From: CAVTOA01 sp963736285
Lineage (GTDB): Bacteria > Actinomycetota > Actinomycetes > Mycobacteriales > QHCE01
Assembly (NCBI GenBank): GCA_963736285.1
Contig: CAVTOA010000003.1
Span: 930,001-994,000, forward strand
Direction of reading: 5' to 3'
Length of the DNA stretch: 64,000 bases
The translations under genes and the position numbers were made by a program. The notes below the pieces were generated by a model, which saw only the letters and a list, made by a program, of their open reading frames with translations, did no database searches and had not been told where the DNA came from. How positions within the stretch are numbered: position 1 is the first letter of the stretch; each line of letters opens with the position of its first letter. Shown one piece after another: positions 1 through 8,081 of the stretch.

Positions 1-2
1 CG

Positions 3-533
3 CTGGCAACACTAGAGTCAGCCGATCAGCACCAGTTGTGGGGTCTATTCGACATGCTGGCACGCCGAGCCTGCCGGGAACGGGAACTGTTGGAGACATA
101 TCTTTTCGCCCCGTCACGGTGGGGGATTACCGCCCTACACCGGATGGCAACCGACTTGGCGCACCCTGGTCTGCGTCATCTAGGCCCGACATTAGGTAGT
201 GCGCGGACACTTACGTGGCTGCTGTATCGAGAGGCCATTCAACAGTCCGATGTGTGGTTGATGAGCGTGCCCGCGGGCTTTCGTGGCCGGATTAATGCGG
301 GAAGGAGTTCAGTGGTGGCGAGGGTGTTGACCGGCCGGGGCATTCGGTTCACTCACTCTGGTCGGCTGGAAAACCGTCAGTTTTCCGACCGTGCCGCTGC
401 CGATCTGCCAGGTGCCAACACATGGCTGCACGTGAGCAAAGAGTCCGCCGTGACCGCACTGCTGGTCGCGTCACCAGCCCTAGCACCTCAACACGGCGGT
501 GATTGGCTCACGCCGCTAAGCCAGTGGCAGTAG
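3..533 (+). CDS. hypothetical protein, 5' end outside window
   Basis: The frame is open to the left edge, so the gene is probably truncated by the window; the first internal start is a TTG at 36. About 176 residues are visible. I recognise no family. The chain is Arg- and Leu-rich with no clear signal peptide or membrane segment. It converges on the sterol carrier-like gene and overlaps its 3' end by 18 bp, with no space for a terminator. A fragment of a larger enzyme is possible. The coding call rests on the long open frame and its composition only. Confidence 0.4.
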   Translation: MATLESADQHQLWGLFDMLARRACRERELLETYLFAPSRWGITALHRMATDLAHPGLRHLGPTLGSARTLTWLLYREAIQQSDVWLMSVPAGFRGRINAGRSSVVARVLTGRGIRFTHSGRLENRQFSDRAAADLPGANTWLHVSKESAVTALLVASPALAPQHGGDWLTPLSQWQ

Positions 534-887
534 CAGCGAGAGATTAGCGAGGACTCCGCTGGCGGTGACCCTGCCGTCAGCTACCGCGTCCGCCCAATGC
601 ACCTGCCCAGTGCCGAGCTCGATCCAAGTACGAGCGTCGGTTTCGATTACGTTTGGCGGTGTACCTCGAGTGTGCTGAGGACCGCCCGAAGCAGCTCCAC
701 ATTGGACGGCGCCATATGGCGGAACCCGAACCTCGATGGAACGCCCCGGTGCTCGTTGAGCCAGCGCTGTGAGCAGGTGTAACACGGCGCGCTGCAGCAG
801 CGCCGGTGCGGGGTCGGTGCTGGCGGCAAAAGCCGCCAGCACCGCATCCACCGCCGTAGAGTCGTTGACTGCCCGAACCATCCGCAC
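516..887 (-). CDS. sterol carrier family protein (SCP-2-like)
   Basis: A 123-residue protein resembling the small actinobacterial sterol carrier family encoded next to purL. The diagnostic C-terminal stretch is visible: a VRVPPYGAVQ segment, then RGTPPNVIETD, then WADAVADGRVTASG near the end. SCP-2 folds bind lipids or act as scaffold domains; the substrate of this subgroup is not known to me. The GTG start at 887 is preceded by a good GGAGGT ribosome site. It lies 62 bp downstream of purL on the same strand and is probably the last gene of the purSQL operon, although no purine role is established. Confidence 0.8.
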   Translation of the reverse strand: MRMVRAVNDSTAVDAVLAAFAASTDPAPALLQRAVLHLLTALAQRAPGRSIEVRVPPYGAVQCGAASGGPQHTRGTPPNVIETDARTWIELGTGQVHWADAVADGRVTASGVLANLSLLLPLA

Positions 888-949
888 GTACCTCCGCTGC
901 GTCGAGCTAGACCACGTCGAGCCAGACCATAGAAACCGTTGTGGTGGTG

Positions 950-3250
950 CTACTCGGCCGAACCAAACAGAGCGGGCAAAGTCTGCTGATGCGCCTGCCT
1001 AAGTTCCGACAATGGCACGACGAACTGGCCTTCTACCTCCAGCGTCCTTTGCACGCTGTCCACCACGCCTAATGGTGTTACCGGGACTCCGCGCGTTTCG
1101 CAGATCTGGGTAAAGCGCCGCGCGTTTTCTGGAGGCATGGCAACCAGGGTTCGAGCTGTCGATTCGCTGAACAGCCAGACAAACGGATCGGTGCCTGCCG
1201 GCAGGCACACCGTGGCGCCGATGTTATTACGCAAGACCGTCTCTGCGAGCGTCTGCGCCAGGCCACCGTCGGAAATATCGTGTGCGGCGGTCAGCAGACC
1301 CTCGTGAGAAGCGGCGAGCATGACATCGGCCAATGCTCGCTCCGCGGCGAAGTCGACTCGCGGTGGCTGACCACCGGCGTGCCCATGTACCACCCAGGCC
1401 CATTCCGAACCCGAAAGTTCTTCGCGTACCTCGCCCAACAACATGAGAGTGTCACCGTGGTTCCGCAAACCCATCGGGGTTCGTTGGGCAACGTTGTCGA
1501 TTACCCCCAGCACCCCAATGACAGGCGTGGGGTTGATGGCTGTGGTGTCAGTCTGGTTGTAAAAGCTGACGTTTCCGCCGGTCACTGGCGTGCCAAGCTC
1601 CAGGCAGCCGTCGGCCAAACCGCGTGTGGCCTCCGCGAATTGCCACATCACGGCGGGATCCTCAGGACTCCCAAAATTGAGGCAATTGGTTACGGCGATG
1701 GGACGCGCACCGGTGACCGCGACGTTGCGATACGCCTCTGCCAAGGCGAGCTGGGCGCCGAGATAAGGATCGAGCCGGGCATAGCGACCGTTCCCGTCGG
1801 TGGCGAGCGCGATGCCACGTCCGGTCTGCTCACTGAGTCGAATGACTCCAGCGTCTTCGGGTTGAGCCAAGACCGTGTTGCCCATCACGTAGTGGTCGTA
1901 CTGCTCCGTGACCCACTGACGGCTGCACAGATTTGGGCTAGCGATGAGCCGAAGCATGGTCTCGCGAAGTTCATCCGAGGTGGACGGACGAGTCAGTGTC
2001 TCGGCGCGGTCGGCTTGCAACAAGTCTTGGTCTGCTGGTTTTTGAGCCGGGCGTTGGTAGATCGGACCATCATCGGCCAGACTCGCCGGCGGCACGTCTA
2101 CGACCGTGCTCTCCCCCCAAGTGATGACCAGCCGATCCGAGTCGGTCACGGTGCCAATAGCGGTGGCGAGCACTCCCCACTTGGCGGCGACTGCCAGCAC
2201 TTGCCGCAGATGCTGTGGTTCGACTATGGCGAGCATGCGTTCCTGCGACTCGCTGGCAAGAATTTCGTGCGGCTCCATGCTGGCTTCGCGGAGGGGCACG
2301 CGCTCGAGGGCCACATGCATGCCGGAACGCCCCGCCGCTGCGGTCTCTGTAGTCGCGCAGGTCAGGCCAGCGCCACCGAGGTCTTGAATGCCCGAAATGA
2401 GCCCTTGCGCGAACAGTTCTAGACAACATTCGATCAGGAGTTTTTCGGTGAACGGATCGCCCACCTGCACGCTGGGGCGCCGCTGGTGGCTCTCGTCGTC
2501 GAAGGTGGCCGATGCCAGGACGGAGACGCCGCCAATGCCGTCGCGCCCGGTCTTGGCCCCGAGTAGTACCACCACGTTGCCGACTCCAGTAGCTGCCGAA
2601 CGTTGGATCGCATGCGCCGGCATGACGCCCACACACAACGCGTTCACCAGCGGATTTCCCTGGTATGAAGGGTCGAAGACAACCTCGCCGCCAACATTTG
2701 GCAGGCCCAAGCAGTCGCCGTATCCGGCGACTCCCGCCACTACACCAGGTAGGACGCGTGCGGTGTCCGGATGCTCGGCGGCGCCAAAACGCAGCGAATC
2801 CATGACCGCGATGGGCCGGGCTCCCATGGTCAAAATGTCGCGAACGATGCCGCCCACCCCGGTTGCGGCGCCCTGGTACGGCTCCACATAACTGGGGTGA
2901 TTGTGGCTCTCAATTTTGAAGGTGACCGCAAGCCCGTCGCCCACGTCGACAACGCCGGCGTTCTCGCCCATGCCCACCAGCAAAATGTCTTGTGCTTGTG
3001 GCGGAATCTTCTCGCCGAACTGTCGTAAGTGGACTTTGCTGGACTTGTATGAGCAGTGCTCGCTCCACATGATCGAGTACATGGCCAGTTCGGTCTGGGT
3101 AGGACGACGACCAAGGATTTCGCAGATTTTGGTGTACTCGTCCTCTTTGAGGCCGAGCTCGGCAAAAGGTTGGGCCAGCTCGGCGGACTCGGCCGCGTAC
3201 CGCACTGTGTCAACGGCGGGAGCTAACTCCGAAAGGGATTCCGTGCTCAT
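950..3250 (-). CDS. purL: phosphoribosylformylglycinamidine synthase subunit PurL
   Basis: The 766-residue small-type PurL is the ATP-dependent amidotransferase core that converts FGAR to FGAM in purine synthesis, using ammonia delivered by PurQ in a complex with PurS. Visible landmarks are SEHCSYKS (residues 63-70) and KIESHNHPS (112-120), both typical of the nucleotide and FGAR site, then glycine-rich repeats of the two AIR-synthase-like halves. The length is normal for actinobacteria and the frame is intact. Its ATG overlaps the purQ stop by 4 bp, which implies translational coupling in a purS-purQ-purL operon. Confidence 0.97.
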   Translation of the reverse strand: MSTESLSELAPAVDTVRYAAESAELAQPFAELGLKEDEYTKICEILGRRPTQTELAMYSIMWSEHCSYKSSKVHLRQFGEKIPPQAQDILLVGMGENAGVVDVGDGLAVTFKIESHNHPSYVEPYQGAATGVGGIVRDILTMGARPIAVMDSLRFGAAEHPDTARVLPGVVAGVAGYGDCLGLPNVGGEVVFDPSYQGNPLVNALCVGVMPAHAIQRSAATGVGNVVVLLGAKTGRDGIGGVSVLASATFDDESHQRRPSVQVGDPFTEKLLIECCLELFAQGLISGIQDLGGAGLTCATTETAAAGRSGMHVALERVPLREASMEPHEILASESQERMLAIVEPQHLRQVLAVAAKWGVLATAIGTVTDSDRLVITWGESTVVDVPPASLADDGPIYQRPAQKPADQDLLQADRAETLTRPSTSDELRETMLRLIASPNLCSRQWVTEQYDHYVMGNTVLAQPEDAGVIRLSEQTGRGIALATDGNGRYARLDPYLGAQLALAEAYRNVAVTGARPIAVTNCLNFGSPEDPAVMWQFAEATRGLADGCLELGTPVTGGNVSFYNQTDTTAINPTPVIGVLGVIDNVAQRTPMGLRNHGDTLMLLGEVREELSGSEWAWVVHGHAGGQPPRVDFAAERALADVMLAASHEGLLTAAHDISDGGLAQTLAETVLRNNIGATVCLPAGTDPFVWLFSESTARTLVAMPPENARRFTQICETRGVPVTPLGVVDSVQRTLEVEGQFVVPLSELRQAHQQTLPALFGSAE

Positions 3251-3966
3251 GACACCAACTTCCGCAAAGCAGAGACGAAGAAACCGAGCCCATCTGTGGA
3301 TGGTCCGGTCAACAGATCCGTGGCATATTCTGGGTGCGGCATGAGCCCCACGACGTTGCCGGCGCTGTTGCTGATCCCGGCGATGTTGCGCATCGCGCCA
3401 CTTGGGTCGCTGCCCAGATAGCGTGCGACGACCCGCCCGTCCGCTTCTAACTCGTCCAAAGTGGACTCATTGGCAACGTAGCGACCTTCGCCGTTTTTAA
3501 TCGGAATGAGCACCTCGGCGCCAGGCTCATATGTGTTGGTCCATGCGGTCTGGGTCGACTCAATACGCAGCAGCTGATCACGAGCGCGAAAATGCCGGTG
3601 CTGATTACGGACCAGAGCGCCGGGCAGCAGATGAGACTCGCACAAAATCTGGAATCCGTTGCAAATGCCCAACACCGGAAGTCCCTGGCCCGCCGCGCCG
3701 ATAATGCTGCTCATGGCCGGGGAGAACCGGGCGATCGCGCCGCAGCGCAGGTAATCGCCATAGGAGAAGCCGCCGGGCAGCACCACCGCGTCAACCCCAT
3801 GTAGGTCGGGGTCGTTATGCCACAGCGCCACCGGCTGCCCCCCGGCCCTCGCCACCGCGCGTAGCGCCTGCTGGTCGTCGAGCGATCCCGGGAAGGTGAC
3901 GACTCCAATGCGTGCGCCCTCAGCGGGGGCTACAGGAGCTGACGATGATCCTAACGGAGCTGTCAC
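3247..3966 (-). CDS. purQ: phosphoribosylformylglycinamidine synthase subunit PurQ
   Basis: A class I glutamine amidotransferase of 239 residues that hydrolyses glutamine and passes ammonia to PurL. The nucleophile lies in GICNGFQIL (Cys102), with the oxyanion region around VLPGGFSYGDYLRCG, and the catalytic His-x-Glu in the MPHPEYAT motif near residue 211. A 19-residue N-terminal extension precedes the first beta strand (IGVVTFPGSLDD), so a start a little further in is possible. It overlaps purS by 4 bp upstream and purL by 4 bp downstream. Confidence 0.96.
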   Translation of the reverse strand: MTAPLGSSSAPVAPAEGARIGVVTFPGSLDDQQALRAVARAGGQPVALWHNDPDLHGVDAVVLPGGFSYGDYLRCGAIARFSPAMSSIIGAAGQGLPVLGICNGFQILCESHLLPGALVRNQHRHFRARDQLLRIESTQTAWTNTYEPGAEVLIPIKNGEGRYVANESTLDELEADGRVVARYLGSDPSGAMRNIAGISNSAGNVVGLMPHPEYATDLLTGPSTDGLGFFVSALRKLVS

Positions 3967-4223
3967 TGGTTAGCCTCCGGGTCTTCCAGCCGTACCCGGA
4001 AGTCCTCAATCGCCGGATTAGCGAGCATGGTTGCTGCTATTCGTTCCACCTCGGCGAGCTGTTGATCTTCGGATCCGTCGGTCAGTTCGAGCTCGAACCG
4101 TTTGCCCTGCCGCACGTTGGCCACTCCGGAAAATCCGAGAGTGGGCAAGGCATTGACAATCGCTTGCCCTTGCGGATCGAGGATTTCAGGCTTGAGCATG
4201 ACGTCGACCACGACGCGTGCCAT
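3963..4223 (-). CDS. purS: phosphoribosylformylglycinamidine synthase subunit PurS
   Basis: An 86-residue PurS, the small dimeric subunit that bridges PurL and PurQ. The N terminus MARVVVDVMLKPEILDPQG and the central GFSGVANVRQGKRFEL pattern are characteristic. It is the first gene of the purS-purQ-purL operon; the ATG at 4223 has a GGAGCT-like ribosome site just upstream (in minus orientation). The 142 bp separating it from the divergent prsW-like gene must hold both promoters. I saw no purine riboswitch fold there. Confidence 0.95.
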   Translation of the reverse strand: MARVVVDVMLKPEILDPQGQAIVNALPTLGFSGVANVRQGKRFELELTDGSEDQQLAEVERIAATMLANPAIEDFRVRLEDPEANQ

Positions 4224-4365
4224 GAGAGCTCCTTAGCGTGAGGAAACCACAGATCGTTCTTGTGAAAGCGGCCGAGAACGTCCTCCAGGTTACCGGTCAG
4301 GTCCTTAGTACTGTGACCAGCGTTGTAAAGGCACAAGTGGACGCAACCACCGTTAAGCTCTCGTC

Positions 4366-5724
4366 ATGACCCAGCCCCCACCTGAGCAGCCCCGGGCCGG
4401 GTTCGGCATGGGGCAGGATGGGTATTCGGCCGACATGGGAAGAGCCGCTCTGCACGGCAACGGTGGCGCCTACCCGATCCCCATTGCTGGTTCCATGCGG
4501 CTACACCAGCCCACTCCTTGGTATAGCCGGCGACTCGTCCACGTGCTCTTGGGTATCGCTGGTGTGGCGATCATCGTCCTCGGTGCCGCCGTCATGCTGC
4601 TGGTCTTGACTGAAAACCTTGGCATTGGTGTGTTGCTGCTGGCAGCTTCCGTGGCGATTTTGCCGGTCCCGTTTTTGCTATTGGCGTTAATGTGGCTTGA
4701 CCGCTATGAGCCCGAGCCTGCCCATTACCTGGTGTTCTCCTTTTTCTGGGGGGCTTTTGTTGCGACCGCGGTCGCCTTGTTAGTGAACTCTGTGGGCATC
4801 GAGATCTTTGCCGGGCCAAGCTCCAATCGTGCTACCAAGCTCACCGCAATCTTTGTGGCGCCACCGGCCGAAGAGATCGCCAAAGCCCTGCCTCTCTTCA
4901 TTTTCTTAGTGTTAGCAGCCCTCGGCCGACGTCCGATCAATGGAGTGATCGACGGTATCGTGTATGCGGGCATGTCTGCCGTCGGGTTCGCCTTCGTGGA
5001 GAACATTCTGTATTTCGGTCAGGCATATCTGTTAGGCAAGGCAAACAACCATGGCAACGGCTTGTCCGGCCTCTTCGCACTATTTGGCACCTTCATTTTG
5101 CGAGGGGTGATGTCGCCTTTCGCACACCCCTTGTTTACGTGTATGACCGGCATCGGCGTGGGAATCGCGGTCCGGCATCGCAGTAGAGTAGTCCGGGTTG
5201 TTGCCCCACTACTGGGACTTTCGCTAGCGATCTCGCTGCATTCGTTCTGGAACCTGCTGGCCACCAGCGGAAATCTGCTGTGGCTCGCGGGGGGCTACGT
5301 CGGCCTCATGGTGCCGCTGTTTGTAGCCCTGGTGGTGGTGGCGGTGTGGATGCGGTCGCGTGAGGCGAAGCTGGTAGGACAAATTTTGCCGCCCTACGTG
5401 GCTGCCGGCTGGCTTTCCCGTAACGAGCTGGTCAGTATGAGCACGCTTGGTGGCCGTCGTGCCGCCCGCACCTGGGCCGGCGTCTTTGGGGGTCAGCAGG
5501 CAACAAAGGCGATGCAAGACTTTCAGCTGGCAGCGACCAAGCTGGCGTTGCTGCGAGAATCCGCGCTCAATGGTCGACGGCCCCTCGACTACCAGGAAAC
5601 AGAATTGTCGTTGCTATCCACCATGGCGTCGTGCCGTCACGTCTTTAGCGTCCATGCCGCTGCCGCGACCCAGCGCTGGTTGCGCCACCGGGCGCCTCCC
5701 AGTCGTCCCGAACTGACGCCTTAA
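4366..5724 (+). CDS. PrsW family intramembrane metalloprotease
   Basis: A multi-spanning membrane protein of 452 residues with all PrsW-family motifs: the Glu-Glu pair in APPAEEIAKA, FAFVENILYFG, the His of FAHPLFT and a later LHSFWN. These residues make up the proposed membrane metalloprotease site in the CPBP-like superfamily. In Bacillus, PrsW cleaves an anti-sigma factor; the substrate here is unknown. A proline-rich cytosolic N terminus of about 50 residues precedes the first membrane helix, and about 120 hydrophilic residues follow the last. The gene is divergent from purS and followed by a 147-bp gap. Confidence 0.88.
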   Translation: MTQPPPEQPRAGFGMGQDGYSADMGRAALHGNGGAYPIPIAGSMRLHQPTPWYSRRLVHVLLGIAGVAIIVLGAAVMLLVLTENLGIGVLLLAASVAILPVPFLLLALMWLDRYEPEPAHYLVFSFFWGAFVATAVALLVNSVGIEIFAGPSSNRATKLTAIFVAPPAEEIAKALPLFIFLVLAALGRRPINGVIDGIVYAGMSAVGFAFVENILYFGQAYLLGKANNHGNGLSGLFALFGTFILRGVMSPFAHPLFTCMTGIGVGIAVRHRSRVVRVVAPLLGLSLAISLHSFWNLLATSGNLLWLAGGYVGLMVPLFVALVVVAVWMRSREAKLVGQILPPYVAAGWLSRNELVSMSTLGGRRAARTWAGVFGGQQATKAMQDFQLAATKLALLRESALNGRRPLDYQETELSLLSTMASCRHVFSVHAAAATQRWLRHRAPPSRPELTP

Positions 5725-5838
5725 GCGCTGACGCTGACCAAGTTCAGTCCATTAGCCGGATTACTGCCGGCCGACGCGACCGAGCGATCGAGCTAAGCCC
5801 AGAACAAGCGGTCAAAGATTGAGCGGTCCCGGGATGGC

Positions 5839-5883
5839 CGGTAAGAGGAATATCGGTAAGAGGTGTAGCGGTCAGAGGTATAG
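5839..5883. repeat. three imperfect 15-bp tandem repeats
   Basis: Three head-to-tail copies of a 15-bp unit (CGGTAAGAGGAATAT, CGGTAAGAGGTGTAG, CGGTCAGAGGTATAG) lie at 5839-5853, 5854-5868 and 5869-5883. The last copy covers the stop codon of the GroES-like gene on the minus strand, so the array has apparently grown from, or into, the gene's 3' end. Confidence 0.75.
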
Positions 5884-6219
5884 CCCAGTGCCGTTCGCCT
5901 CCACCCGGGCCGAAGCCACGGCGTGTACGTCACGCTCCCGCAACAATATGTATTCGGCTCCGTGTATCTCTACTTCGGAGTGATCGGCGGGGTCGAAGAG
6001 CACGCGGTCACCTGTCTGAATGTTTCGCGCATTAGGTCCGACCGCGGCCGCATTAGCCCAGGCGAGTCGGCGCCCCATTGTTGCCGTTGCCGGAATGACG
6101 ATTCCCCCGCTAGAACGCCTTTCTCCGGACTTACTATCGAGCCGGACTAATACGCGGTCATGCAATAGCCGAATCGGCAATCCGTTTTCGTCGTCTGCTT
6201 CCGTCAGCTGGTTACTCAC
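5872..6219 (-). CDS. GroES-like co-chaperone paralogue
   Basis: A 115-residue GroES-fold protein. The match lies in LPIRLLHDRVLVRLDS, SGGIVIPATA, GDRVLFDPAD and the end YILLRERDVHAV, as in the second GroES-like protein of many actinobacteria; it is not the groES next to groEL. The GTG start at 6219 begins the conserved VSNQLTEADDENG; an upstream ATG at 6255 would add 12 less typical residues. There is no groEL nearby. It probably has a specialised or vestigial chaperonin role, which is inference. The 3' end runs into a short tandem repeat. Confidence 0.8.
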   Translation of the reverse strand: MSNQLTEADDENGLPIRLLHDRVLVRLDSKSGERRSSGGIVIPATATMGRRLAWANAAAVGPNARNIQTGDRVLFDPADHSEVEIHGAEYILLRERDVHAVASARVEANGTGLYL

Positions 6220-6351
6220 CTCTATGACGGTACCGAACGTGCACACCGCGGCCACATGCCCAGTACGGTAAGCGGAACATGTGTGATGAGCGGTAAAACT
6301 GCGTTGTAGACCGCATAACGATGGAGGATTCCACTGAGCTGGTTAGCACGG

Positions 6352-7680
6352 ATGAAAGCACACCTGACGGAGCTGAAGCGGCAATCATCCGAATCGATGA
6401 GCGGGAGCGCCCCTTCGGCCGTCGCCTCTGGTTCGTCGTTGCGCAACGACGAACCAGAGGTGGTTTTCGTCCACAATGGAGAAAATCGGGTTGATGATGG
6501 TGTCCCTTACGGCGTGCGGGTCGCCGCCGCTTGGACCTGGCGTCTGCTCATCCTCGGTGTCGGCATTTACTTCCTGGTCAAGGTTATTGCTGTTCTACAG
6601 ATCGCGATTATCCCTACGGCTATAGCCCTCATGCTTTCTGCTTTGTTGCAGCCGGGAGCGGCGTGGCTGCATCAGCATGGAGTGCCACGCGGCCTAGCGG
6701 CTGGCATCATGCTCATCACGGGATTGCTCACGGTCGGTGGCACCCTGTACGGCGTTGTCTATGCGTTCATCAGCGGTTTTGGCAGCCTTTCTCGCAGCGT
6801 GCGAGACGGAATTCACGAGATACAAAGATGGCTGCGCGAAGGGCCGTTTCACGTCACAAATGGCCAGATCTCAGATGCCCTTGGTTCACTGGGTCGGATG
6901 ATTTCCGACAACCAAGACGTGGTAACTCAAGGTGTGTTGGATACCGCTACCACCTTGGTCGAGGTGTTGGTCGGCTTCTTTGTTGTGCTATTCACCACCT
7001 TCTTCTTCATTAAAGACGGCAATAAGATCTGGTCGTTTTTGGTCAAATTTGCGCCGACCACCGCTCGAAAGTCGATATACCAAGCCGGCAAATATGCCTG
7101 GCGGACGCTGATCTCGTATGTGCGCGCAACCGTCGTGGTGGCCTTCGTTGATGCCATGGGGATCGGTGTTGCGGCGTGGCTATTGGGCGTTCCACTCGCG
7201 TTGCCATTGGGCGCCTTGGTATTCCTTACGGCCTTCATCCCCATTGTGGGTGCGGTGCTCGCGGGCACAGTAGCGGTGTTGGTTGCGCTCGTGACGCAAG
7301 GGCCCGTCACGGCCTTGCTTTTGCTGCTGGCGGTCATCGCGGTGCAACAGCTTGAGAGTCACATTTTGCAACCCTTGCTGTTAGGCAGAGCGGTCTCGGT
7401 TCATCCGTTGGCCGTCATTCTGGCGATCACCAGTGGCAGCATTCTGGGCGGCATTGTGGGCGCTTTGGTTGCTGTCCCGATTGTCGCCACGCTCAATACC
7501 GCCATCCGTTATTTGGTGCGTCAGCAACGAGGCGAACCAGTGCCAGCGGGCGAAGCGACGCCGCCCGGCACCACATCGACCAACCAGAAGAAGGCGGCAG
7601 CGGAACGGCGTACTAGGGAGGAAGACGAGCGCGCGGAAGCCGCGGAAAAAGCCGAAGGCAATGGCGACGCCCGCGACTAG
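6352..7680 (+). CDS. AI-2E family transporter
   Basis: A 442-residue membrane protein of the AI-2E/YdiK/PerM family. After a polar N terminus of about 55 residues come paired membrane helices from TWRLLILGVGIYFLV, a soluble periplasmic-type section (residues about 150-195), then helices containing LVGFFVVLFTTFFFIKDG and the family signature GALVFLTAFIPIVGAVLAG. Known members export small molecules or ions; the name does not prove autoinducer transport. The tail is highly charged (Lys/Glu/Arg). The N-terminal coding region contains a perfect 36-bp palindrome at 6425-6460. The stop codon is shared with the convergent WXG100 gene through CTAG. Confidence 0.9.
   Translation: MKAHLTELKRQSSESMSGSAPSAVASGSSLRNDEPEVVFVHNGENRVDDGVPYGVRVAAAWTWRLLILGVGIYFLVKVIAVLQIAIIPTAIALMLSALLQPGAAWLHQHGVPRGLAAGIMLITGLLTVGGTLYGVVYAFISGFGSLSRSVRDGIHEIQRWLREGPFHVTNGQISDALGSLGRMISDNQDVVTQGVLDTATTLVEVLVGFFVVLFTTFFFIKDGNKIWSFLVKFAPTTARKSIYQAGKYAWRTLISYVRATVVVAFVDAMGIGVAAWLLGVPLALPLGALVFLTAFIPIVGAVLAGTVAVLVALVTQGPVTALLLLLAVIAVQQLESHILQPLLLGRAVSVHPLAVILAITSGSILGGIVGALVAVPIVATLNTAIRYLVRQQRGEPVPAGEATPPGTTSTNQKKAAAERRTREEDERAEAAEKAEGNGDARD
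6425..6460. repeat. perfect 36-bp palindrome inside the AI-2E transporter gene
   Basis: Two 18-bp arms (left CCTCTGGTTCGTCGTTGC) meet with no spacer at 6442/6443 and are exactly complementary. The site encodes a polar stretch containing SGSSLRNDEPE in the cytosolic N terminus of the transporter. It could form a cruciform or an mRNA hairpin about 75 nt into the message, or be a protein-binding or recombination site. Confidence 0.9.
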
Positions 7681-7940
7681 CGGGTGGCATTGTCTAGCGC
7701 ACCGCGTCGGCGGTCCACTTCGGATCCCGCTTCGGTGAGCGCCTGGTGTAGTTGATCTAGTGACGGCGCAAACTGTTGCCATGATTGCCGAAACCGTTCG
7801 GCCGCTGGCCCCGACCATGTAGTGCTTCCTAGAGAGCGATCGATGGCGCTGCGGATCTGTTGTGCTTGTTCGGCATTGCTTTTGAAAGTGGTGGCGAGTT
7901 TGCTCATCTCTTCGAGCTGACCGCCGACTGTTCCGTACAT
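7677..7940 (-). CDS. WXG100 family (ESAT-6-like) small protein
   Basis: A protein of 87 residues with two predicted helices around a Trp-Ser-Gly turn at residues 42-44 (STTWSGPAAERF), the layout of WXG100 proteins exported by type VII secretion systems. The ATG at 7940 follows a strong GGGGGAAG ribosome site; the longer frame upstream is unlikely to be coding. There is no esx ATPase, EccD or partner gene near it, so it is an orphan. The 3' end meets the AI-2E gene with overlapping stop codons. Confidence 0.8.
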   Translation of the reverse strand: MYGTVGGQLEEMSKLATTFKSNAEQAQQIRSAIDRSLGSTTWSGPAAERFRQSWQQFAPSLDQLHQALTEAGSEVDRRRGALDNATR

Positions 7941-8081
7941 GTTGCTTCCCCCAACTGAGAATTGGCTGCGTAGGCGCCACCTGGGCCAATAGGGCATCGG
8001 TGGGTAAAGCAAAGGCTAGGAGGAAAGCTGGCGGATTTTTCGTCATCCACAGGGCAGAGATTTATCCACAGGGGACAGTCG

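Noticed and set aside
1280..2422. 380-codon plus-strand open frame within purL
   Set aside because: It is fully antisense to a well-conserved purL, has no family features, and reflects codon bias of the real gene.
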